A model generated the notes under the pieces. It saw only the letters and a list, made by a program, of their open reading frames with translations. It was not told where the DNA came from and made no database searches. From assembly GCA_015059905.1 (NCBI GenBank), contig SUZN01000005.1, positions 1 through 64,000 on the forward strand: a stretch of 64,000 nucleotides of DNA, written 5' to 3'. Within the stretch, counting starts at the first letter, position 1; each line of letters starts with the position of its first letter. The DNA comes from Rikenellaceae bacterium (GTDB lineage Bacteria; Bacteroidota; Bacteroidia; Bacteroidales; Rikenellaceae). Shown here piece after piece: positions 41,824 through 49,235 of this stretch. Position numbers and translations under genes: made by a program.

Positions 41824-44040
41824 TTATTTCAGGCGGTTGATTGTTTGAGTTATCTCCTTTGCAAGTGCCTCGTCTGATGCGCTCACGCCCTGCAAGCCCT
41901 CCAGAATCTCCGACTTGCGGCAAGAGAGGTTGAACCAACCAAGTGCCTCGGCAGCAGCCACACGCACCTCCAAAGGCTCATTCTCGTCAGCTACAAGTGC
42001 CACCATCTGTGGCACGGTGTCGTGATACTGAAGGTTGCGGAAGCCACGAATTGCACTCACGCGAGCAGCAGGTTTTGATTCCTTATCCAGCGCACCCTCA
42101 ACATCCTGCGCGCGCAGATACTGCATACGACCAATACGCTTGCGGAAAGCATCGAAATACTCCTTCACAGGATAGCCCGACTTCGCAATCTCCGCCTCCA
42201 GAGCCTTCTCCACAGCCGCCTCGGGCATAACCTGCCACAAAGAGTTGAGCGTAAAGACTACGCGCTGGCTCTCGGGACGGTGGATAACCGCATCGGCGCA
42301 CTCATCCAACAGCTCCTCGCTACCAATCATCGCGGCATAGCGCGCTGCATTACGGCGCACAACCTCATAGCTGTCGAACATAGCCTCACCAACGGCTGTT
42401 ACGAACTCCTGACACTCGCCACCAAAGCGAGAGAGCAGCTTCAGGCACTCCATACGCGTTGTAGCGTAAGAGCAAGAGCGATACTTCGCAAGCAACTCCT
42501 CTGCCGTGAGCTTGCCGCCATCAGCCAGCTGACGCAACGCAAGGCTCTGAACATCAGCATTTGGAGCATCCATCAGCTCCTGCCAATACTGCGCGTTCTT
42601 GGCATCCAGCTTGCCGCCCTTAAGGCGCATAGTGACCATCTCCTGACGAAGATTGTTGGCATCATTTGGCACAAAGTGGAAGGCTGGGTCGCCAATGATG
42701 TGACCCTCAAGCGTAGCAATCATACGGTTGTACTGACCCACACGCACGCCATTTGACAGCAGACCGAGCATCTCGTAGGTCCATCTATCCTGCAACACAT
42801 TAACGGTGTTACCCTGCGCCACAACGGTGCGACCACGACCGAAGATGTAGCTACCTGCCACATATCCCTTCTGGTGGAATGAGCCGTTATAGCAAGCGTT
42901 GAAGATAACAAAGCGAGGCATTGGGCGCAGCTCGTTAATCTCCTCCAGCACAAGGTCGTCGATATTCTTCTCCTGCTTCTTTGTTGGGTTGTCGAACTCC
43001 TCGAAGAACTTATCTGTCAGGCGGTACTTCTCCTTGAAATACTCCTTCGTACCTGCTACGTCGCCACCCTCCTTGCGCTGCTCACGTCGAAGGTAGTAAT
43101 ATACCTCATCGCGCAGTGCCTCGGCACGTCGGTCGAAGCCTTCGATTGGCTCCTCGCCATCGAGGTGCTGCTTGTCGGGCGAGCCGTGCTCATTGAAAAT
43201 CATCACATCCACCTCACGACGCTCAATCTGGTCGAATAACTGCTCCTTGGCATCACGCATACGGAAGTTGAGCTGTGTGAGGGCTGCAACATCGTTGCGA
43301 GCGGTGAGCTGTGGGAACATCTCGTCGATGGCGATGCGCTCGTCCATCCACGCAACCAAACAGTCGGAGTTATAGGCTGCACCAGCATAGGTCACTACGT
43401 GGTCAATCTTCTCCAGACGACGGCGCTCCTGCACCACCTTGCGCAGATAACGGCTAATCTCCTTATATTTGTCGCCACCCATCTGCTCGGGGTAGTGGAT
43501 ACGACCCGAATAGAATGTAGGATTGAGGTTCTGTGCAGACTCCTCCGAAAGACGATAGTAGAAACGCAAAGGGTTGATAGAGTCGCGCTTGATAAACTCA
43601 AACTCAAGGTTCAGGTCATCGTAGAAACGGTCCGATGTAACGGCTGTCTCCTCGATAGGGAAGCGCTCCTCGTTCATCTTGAAGGCGGTGGTCATATGCT
43701 GCGCATTCTGCACGCTCACATAAGGCACGTCGCCAATGAATACAACACCCTCCAAAGGCATCTTCTTGAGGTTTTTCTTATGCAGCTTCTTCAGCTCGGC
43801 ACGCACCTCGTCGGGTGATGACCAAGCGTTAGAGATGATATATACAGCGAGCTGGTCACGCTCCAGCGCTGCACGGTAGGCATTAACCTCCAGACGGCAC
43901 TTTGAATAGGTCTCGCTGTCGATGACAATAGCAAACGAGGTTGGCTGCTTGTGCGTAGGTTGCTCGATGACAACCTTCGCTGCTGCCGAAGCAAAGAGAG
44001 TCGCAACAGAGAGAGCGACAGTAAACAATATCTTTCTCAT
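41824..44040 (-). CDS. Gingipain-like C25 cysteine peptidase with HEAT repeats (second copy)
   Basis: This 738-residue exported clan CD peptidase has a signal peptide (LFTVALSVATLFASAAA), a Rossmann-like segment (SFAIVIDSETYSKCRLEV to GVVFIGDVPY), and a caspase-type dyad: His285 in MIFNEHGSPD and Cys383 in FVIFNACYNGSF. The two are separated by an unusually long 95-residue helical insert. From about residue 450 the chain is helical with HEAT-like repeats (EPLEVRVAAAEALGWFNLS at the end). Unlike secreted gingipains it has no obvious C-terminal type IX sorting domain. It is last in the five-gene operon and paralogous to the preceding gene. Target unknown. Confidence 0.82.
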   Translation of the reverse strand: MRKILFTVALSVATLFASAAAKVVIEQPTHKQPTSFAIVIDSETYSKCRLEVNAYRAALERDQLAVYIISNAWSSPDEVRAELKKLHKKNLKKMPLEGVVFIGDVPYVSVQNAQHMTTAFKMNEERFPIEETAVTSDRFYDDLNLEFEFIKRDSINPLRFYYRLSEESAQNLNPTFYSGRIHYPEQMGGDKYKEISRYLRKVVQERRRLEKIDHVVTYAGAAYNSDCLVAWMDERIAIDEMFPQLTARNDVAALTQLNFRMRDAKEQLFDQIERREVDVMIFNEHGSPDKQHLDGEEPIEGFDRRAEALRDEVYYYLRREQRKEGGDVAGTKEYFKEKYRLTDKFFEEFDNPTKKQEKNIDDLVLEEINELRPMPRFVIFNACYNGSFHQKGYVAGSYIFGRGRTVVAQGNTVNVLQDRWTYEMLGLLSNGVRVGQYNRMIATLEGHIIGDPAFHFVPNDANNLRQEMVTMRLKGGKLDAKNAQYWQELMDAPNADVQSLALRQLADGGKLTAEELLAKYRSCSYATTRMECLKLLSRFGGECQEFVTAVGEAMFDSYEVVRRNAARYAAMIGSEELLDECADAVIHRPESQRVVFTLNSLWQVMPEAAVEKALEAEIAKSGYPVKEYFDAFRKRIGRMQYLRAQDVEGALDKESKPAARVSAIRGFRNLQYHDTVPQMVALVADENEPLEVRVAAAEALGWFNLSCRKSEILEGLQGVSASDEALAKEITQTINRLK

Positions 44041-44046
44041 AGCCTC

Positions 44047-46236
44047 TTACTTTTTAGATGTTAAGCGCGAATAAGCGCGTGTTACTTCACGGGTAAGCTC
44101 CTCCGACATACCCCCCTTATCCAATAGCTGCTTGCAGGTGGCTGCAATCTGCTCCTTATTGACCGAGATGTTGAACCACGCCAACGCCTCCGCCATCAAT
44201 ACGCGAATCTTCTCCTCCTCCGTTTCATCGGCGAGAATCTTGCAGAAGGTGTCGGTGAATTGGTGGTAAGGGTGGTTCTTCAAGGCTGCGATGTAGAATG
44301 GTCGCCAGCGTTTATCCTCACGGTCGGTGAAGTTACGCAACGCCGATGGCTCGCCGTTGTCGGCTGTGCGGGTATCTACATAACGCATAATCTCGGTCTT
44401 ATATCGCTCGGCATTGTGGAACGTAGCCTTCTCGAAGCGCTTGTCGATAGCAGCAATAACCTTGTCGCGGTCGAACGAAGCTAGAGCGAACGTAGTCTGG
44501 AACATCACACGAATAGAGTTGTTATCCTTGATGTAAGACTCTATCAGGAGTGGAATGAAATCCTCGTCACCCACCTGACCCATACGGGTCACAGCGATAC
44601 GGCGGATGAACTCATACTCATCGCTCCACGCCTTCATCAATATCTGCTTGTAATTCGCATCATCCAGGCGCTCCGACAGACGCATCGCTGTGCCACGCAC
44701 AACGGCATAAGGCGACTGCATATACTTCTGCAACAGGACATCCGACACGCCCTCATAGTCAAGTTCCAGCAGACGAGTCATCGCCAGGCACTGTATGTCG
44801 GGAATCTCGCTTGAGAGCTGCTCAACCCAATATTTTGGGTCGTTGTTCAGAACGTTGCGGTTGATGTCATACTTGGCAGCGTCCTTATAGTAGAACGCCA
44901 GCGTAGGGTCACCGTGAATATGCGACTCAAGGATATTGACGTGCTTTGCCCACACACCTACGCGTGCGCCATAGCCCAACAGACCCATCAAATCGTAAGA
45001 GGTCTTATCCTGCAACACATTCACACTGTTTGCCCAGCCGATAACGGTCTTGCCCTCCGCGAAGATGAACTTACCAGCGATATAGTCGCTGTTGCGGAAG
45101 TCGCCGTTGAAGCAGGCATCGAAGAATATCATTCGGGCATTAGGGCGAATATCGTTAATCTCCTCAAGGATGATACCTGTCTTGAGGTCAAGCACCGAGT
45201 CAAGCTCAATCATCGCCTGCTCGTTGGCGTTGGTGTGCCACTTCGTTGAGTCCAGACCCCACTTATCCGCCATCTTGTTTGCCGAGGCGGGGCTGCGGCG
45301 GTACTGACCACGCAAACGGAACTCCATCTGCTCGATATGCTCCTCAACAGAGCTTGTCTGTGGGTCGCCCGACACATACATACGGAAGTAGTCACCGTGC
45401 TGGTGCCAAATCATAAAGTCGAGGTCGTCACGACGCAACTCGCGGATGCAGTCATACTTCATATATGGGTCCATCGTGTAGCGTGTGAAGCGGGCGTTGT
45501 TATTGTGCTTGAAGCGGTCACCAAACTGCTCATTAACCACCTGCTGCTCACTGCGCCATGCTACCAGAGAGTTTGAGTGCGAGCCGTGACCTGTATAAGA
45601 GAGGAACTTGTCAAACTCATTCTTTGACTTATGCTCCGCAACAGCCTTCTTCAAGTATGCCGATACCTGCTTATATGGGTCGCCATTGCTTGCCTGTGGC
45701 TTGATACGAGCCGAGTAGATGTCGCACTCGATATACTGTGGCGATGTGGGACTCATAGCGAAGAAGTGCATCAAACCCTGCGCGGGGTGCTCCTCCAAAC
45801 GCTCAAAGACCAAATCGAAATCATCGTAGTAGCGGTCAGATGGTACGGTACACTCCTCGATAGGGTGCTTGCGCTCGTCCATCTTGAAGGCTGTGGTGAG
45901 GTGCTGCGCGCGCAACACCATAGGGATTGGAATCTCGCCAACAAAGACACATCCCTCAATCTTGTACTCCTTGTGCAACGAGAGAATCTCCTCGCGCACC
46001 TGCTCAGGCGTAGCCCATTTATCAGCCACAATAAGGGTAGGCAAGCCCTCACTCTCCAGCGTCTGCTTGTAAAGCATCAGCTCTGCTCGGCAGGCAGAGA
46101 AGGTGGCCTCATCGACAATAACGGCAAATGACGAGTAGCTCTCCACAGAGGGCTTCTCAACCTGCTTTGCCTGCGTCGCAGAGAGTGCAGTGAAGCAAAG
46201 TATTGCCGCCAGACTAAAAATTTTATTCAGTTTCAT
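44047..46236 (-). CDS. Gingipain-like C25 cysteine peptidase with HEAT repeats (first copy)
   Basis: This 729-residue paralogue has the same layout: signal peptide (IFSLAAILCFTALSATQA), SFAVIVDEATFSACRAEL, GCVFVGEIPIPMV, QHLTTAFKMDERKHPIEE, catalytic His280 in MIWHQHGDYFR and Cys375 in MIFFDACFNGDF, then HEAT-like repeats to the end. The shared AQHLTTAFKM..R.PIEE..V.SDR.YDD block marks the pair. It starts 73 bases after the DUF6850 gene, with a hairpin in the gap, and ends 6 bases before the second copy. No type IX sorting domain was seen, so the peptidase is probably periplasmic or surface-held by another route. Confidence 0.82.
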   Translation of the reverse strand: MKLNKIFSLAAILCFTALSATQAKQVEKPSVESYSSFAVIVDEATFSACRAELMLYKQTLESEGLPTLIVADKWATPEQVREEILSLHKEYKIEGCVFVGEIPIPMVLRAQHLTTAFKMDERKHPIEECTVPSDRYYDDFDLVFERLEEHPAQGLMHFFAMSPTSPQYIECDIYSARIKPQASNGDPYKQVSAYLKKAVAEHKSKNEFDKFLSYTGHGSHSNSLVAWRSEQQVVNEQFGDRFKHNNNARFTRYTMDPYMKYDCIRELRRDDLDFMIWHQHGDYFRMYVSGDPQTSSVEEHIEQMEFRLRGQYRRSPASANKMADKWGLDSTKWHTNANEQAMIELDSVLDLKTGIILEEINDIRPNARMIFFDACFNGDFRNSDYIAGKFIFAEGKTVIGWANSVNVLQDKTSYDLMGLLGYGARVGVWAKHVNILESHIHGDPTLAFYYKDAAKYDINRNVLNNDPKYWVEQLSSEIPDIQCLAMTRLLELDYEGVSDVLLQKYMQSPYAVVRGTAMRLSERLDDANYKQILMKAWSDEYEFIRRIAVTRMGQVGDEDFIPLLIESYIKDNNSIRVMFQTTFALASFDRDKVIAAIDKRFEKATFHNAERYKTEIMRYVDTRTADNGEPSALRNFTDREDKRWRPFYIAALKNHPYHQFTDTFCKILADETEEEKIRVLMAEALAWFNISVNKEQIAATCKQLLDKGGMSEELTREVTRAYSRLTSKK

Positions 46237-46259
46237 TGTTAAAATATTTTACGCTCAAA

Positions 46260-46287
46260 AGCAACCCTTCCTGCTCGAAGGGTTGCT
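46260..46287 (-). terminator. Intra-operon hairpin (attenuator candidate)
   Basis: AGCAACCCTTC and GAAGGGTTGCT form a perfect 11-base stem around six bases, between the DUF6850 gene and the first C25 gene. The T tract after it is short (TTTT), suggesting partial termination or RNA processing that lowers peptidase expression. Confidence 0.55.
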
Positions 46288-46308
46288 CTTAAATCTTACA
46301 TCGTATGC

Positions 46309-47889
46309 TTAAAACGTCAGACCAGCCTTAACCATCAGCCAAGTGCGAGAGCCAAAAGGATAAGCCGCAGGGCAAGAGGTCGCCTTCGAGTGGTCGAGCG
46401 TAGCCTTCACAAAGAGTGAAGAGTTCTCGCCCACAACACCCTGACGCGTATAGCTCAACTCGCCACCCAGCGTGTAAGCGTCGTTGATAAGGTAGTTGAA
46501 GTCACGAAGAACCATATCGGTGTAAATCTTCGAATCGGCGTTGATACCTGTGTAGGTGTGTGAGCCGTCGAGGTTGCTCTTCAAACCACCGTTCACGCCC
46601 ACCAGAATCATATTCTCGCCAAACGTAAAGTTCTTCTTCAGCGAGAGCTTGAAGCTCAGGTTCTCAACCGTCTGCTCGCTCAATGGCAAGTAGTAGATAT
46701 CCTCCAGCTTCTCGTAATTGACATCTGCGCCAGCCAACCAGCTGTAAGCGTTGCTGCCGCCGATATTCATATAGTCCAGGTCGAGGTTAATCTGCTCGGT
46801 AGAGAAGTTCGAGCGCACGCTCTTTGACATAACAATCCACTCCGACACCTCGTGCGAAGAGTCCCACACCTGCACATACTCGATACCGTCAATGCTGCGG
46901 TTGAAGTACTGCAGCTTGGCAAAGAGTGAGTTGTCGTCATTCATTGCCCACTTCAGATTAGCCGAAGCATCCCACACATTCTCCTTCGTTGTGCCGATGA
47001 TTTTAGGCTGCGTGTAGTTGTTGTTCACATCCTCAACCGTAAAGGCATAGTTCGCCTCAACGAGCAGAGTCAGAGCGTCGCCGCTGAACGAATACTGCAA
47101 GCCGCCACCCAGCGAGTTGGCGTTATAGTCGCGCAAGCCAGAGAGTGTGCCGCTACCAATCTCGCCCGCCTTGAAGAAGCCAGGAGCAACAACCTCCCAC
47201 ACAGGCTGTGAGGTGAGTGAGATAGAGTTTGATGCGGTACCATCCTCACGACGTGAGAAGTACTCGAAGTTGGCACCCACAGCGTGTTTGCCCGCCTTGA
47301 ACACAACAGAAGGAGTCACCACGAACTTCGACATCTGCACATTTGGACGTGGGTCCATCTGCTTTGCGCCCTGCGCGTTCTCGTAATCAAGACCCAGACC
47401 TACAATCCAATGGTCGCCCATCACGGGTGTAGCGCCCTTCATACCGAGCTTATAGCTCTGGTGAATCCAGTTGCTCAGGTTCTGGTCGGCGATGTAGAAT
47501 GGTGTACCACGCAGAGGGTCGATAAGCGATGCGTTGAACGCCGCATCACGCACCTTCTCGCGCGAGTAGTCGAAATAACCCCACAAGAACATACCCTTCA
47601 GGTTATCCATCACGCCACCACCATCGGTCGAGAAGCCGTAGCCGTTGTTATTCTCGCCAAGCTGTGTGCGCTTGAAGTCACCCTCGGTAGAGTTGTAGTT
47701 GATGCCGAGCTGGCTGTAACGACCCATCTGGTCGAGCTGCACACCAGCGGCATTGTTGCTATTTGAGAACCAGAGGCTCTCCATCTTTTTACGCTCGATG
47801 CTCTGCAATGAGCTTGCCTGCTGTGCTACGGCTGAAGTGACGGTAGCAGCAAGAACAAGAGCGGTCAATGTATATTTAATATTTCTCAT
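46309..47889 (-). CDS. DUF6850-type outer membrane beta-barrel protein
   Basis: This 526-residue protein has a signal peptide (TLTALVLAATVTSAVAQQ) and alternating amphipathic strands with Gly/Asn/Tyr turns throughout. It ends in the aromatic residue expected of an outer membrane barrel (RTWLMVKAGLTF). The family-like segments GFSTDGGGVMDNLKGMFLWGYFDYSREKVRDAAFN and HWIVGLGLDYENAQG suggest DUF6850. It follows the DUF4876 lipoprotein by 25 bases and precedes the two peptidases. Its function is not known; a porin-like or surface-assembly role would be inference. Confidence 0.75.
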   Translation of the reverse strand: MRNIKYTLTALVLAATVTSAVAQQASSLQSIERKKMESLWFSNSNNAAGVQLDQMGRYSQLGINYNSTEGDFKRTQLGENNNGYGFSTDGGGVMDNLKGMFLWGYFDYSREKVRDAAFNASLIDPLRGTPFYIADQNLSNWIHQSYKLGMKGATPVMGDHWIVGLGLDYENAQGAKQMDPRPNVQMSKFVVTPSVVFKAGKHAVGANFEYFSRREDGTASNSISLTSQPVWEVVAPGFFKAGEIGSGTLSGLRDYNANSLGGGLQYSFSGDALTLLVEANYAFTVEDVNNNYTQPKIIGTTKENVWDASANLKWAMNDDNSLFAKLQYFNRSIDGIEYVQVWDSSHEVSEWIVMSKSVRSNFSTEQINLDLDYMNIGGSNAYSWLAGADVNYEKLEDIYYLPLSEQTVENLSFKLSLKKNFTFGENMILVGVNGGLKSNLDGSHTYTGINADSKIYTDMVLRDFNYLINDAYTLGGELSYTRQGVVGENSSLFVKATLDHSKATSCPAAYPFGSRTWLMVKAGLTF

Positions 47890-47914
47890 TTTGCAATTCA
47901 GTTTTCAGGTTAAA

Positions 47915-49219
47915 CTACTCTGTTCTTGGACCGCCCCACGCAGGTTGCTTCACATTATGGCGGCGAATCATAGGAGCATCACACACCTCGAAATCGACTG
48001 AAGAGTTGTTGGTATCCTGGAAGATTGGAGTGCCATCCTCGCGGTAGCTGTCAATCTTACGCGATACGCTCTTGCCGTTGTAATATCCATCAACTGTTGT
48101 TGCACCAGAGTCCAGAATACCTGGCACACGCTTCATATTCATATCAGCCGATGTTGGGATACACTCCACAGCGTCGTAGATGTCGGCAAGTGGAATACGA
48201 ACATACTGCTGACCGCTTGAGCCTACCTGTGCCGATGTGGTAACACCCTCCTGCCAATACTCCGAGCCGAACTCGAGGTTCTGGCGTGGCTGATAGAGAG
48301 CCATCGCCGAGCCATCAACCGATGTAAGCCACTGCATAGTCATAATCCATCCTGACCAGAATACATAAGGAAGGTCGGGCACCTCGGGATTTACACGGTC
48401 GTGGTTACCTGCCCAGCACTCCCAATCGGCGTGAGAGGTATCTACCAGACCGAAGCCCGCCCAAGTCTCAATCTTGGTGTGGTCGGCAGCCTCCTGCGCC
48501 AACACTACTGACTCGCCAGGAGCCAAAGGATAGTCGTCACCATCGCCCTGAATCTGCCACAAGGTAACGGCGTGAGCATACTTCAGCTCGCCCGTCTTGG
48601 GGTCATAATCCTCGGCTGGCCACTCTGGCAGCGACGTTGTCGCATACTCTGGTACAAGGTGAGCCAGACAGAAGTGGTCGAGATAAACCACCTCGTCACC
48701 GTTGTTGTAAATCTCATAGAACTGGTCACGGAAGTAACCGCCCTCCGAGCCCGCGTAGTACATCTCGCGGATACAGAGTGGAGAGTCCATCACAGGGTTA
48801 ATCGAGATGGTGTTCTCTTTGGTGATTGCGGTCACATCCTTTGTAAGAGCTACGTTCTGCGCCAAACCGTTTACGATATACTTACGGTGGCTGTGCTCCT
48901 GCTTCTTATCCGTTGAAGCCATAACGTTGTAGATACCAGGGATAAGTTCTGCCTTGGCTACGCCCTCGGCATCAACCGACACAACGGTCTCAAGACCCTC
49001 GGCGAAGTTGTTGAACGTAACCTTGATATTCTTATACCAATCTGCTGGCGCCTCTGCCACGTTACCGTCGGCTGCGGTAAAATCCTTGATATCAACCTTG
49101 TATGCTACCTCGATAAGCTCAACCTTCTCGGTATCGCGTGCATCGTTCATCATCTCGGCGCACGAGAATGAGCTGATGGCTACAAGGAGCATTACGATGT
49201 TAAAAATATATCTTTTCAT
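47915..49219 (-). CDS. DUF4876 domain lipoprotein
   Basis: This 434-residue protein has a lipoprotein signal (VMLLVAISSFSC) and an N-terminal beta domain resembling a carboxypeptidase regulatory fold (VKVTFNNFAEG-like NIKVTFNNFAEGLETVV). The DUF4876 region follows (REMYYAGSEGGYFRDQFYEIYNNGDEVVYLDHFCLAHL), reminiscent of lamin-tail domains. DUF4876 lipoproteins occur beside TonB receptors in Bacteroidetes and may act as surface binding partners. It lies 16 bases after the receptor gene. Ligand unknown. Confidence 0.8.
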   Translation of the reverse strand: MKRYIFNIVMLLVAISSFSCAEMMNDARDTEKVELIEVAYKVDIKDFTAADGNVAEAPADWYKNIKVTFNNFAEGLETVVSVDAEGVAKAELIPGIYNVMASTDKKQEHSHRKYIVNGLAQNVALTKDVTAITKENTISINPVMDSPLCIREMYYAGSEGGYFRDQFYEIYNNGDEVVYLDHFCLAHLVPEYATTSLPEWPAEDYDPKTGELKYAHAVTLWQIQGDGDDYPLAPGESVVLAQEAADHTKIETWAGFGLVDTSHADWECWAGNHDRVNPEVPDLPYVFWSGWIMTMQWLTSVDGSAMALYQPRQNLEFGSEYWQEGVTTSAQVGSSGQQYVRIPLADIYDAVECIPTSADMNMKRVPGILDSGATTVDGYYNGKSVSRKIDSYREDGTPIFQDTNNSSVDFEVCDAPMIRRHNVKQPAWGGPRTE

Positions 49220-49235
49220 ATCTCGAAAGTTTTAA

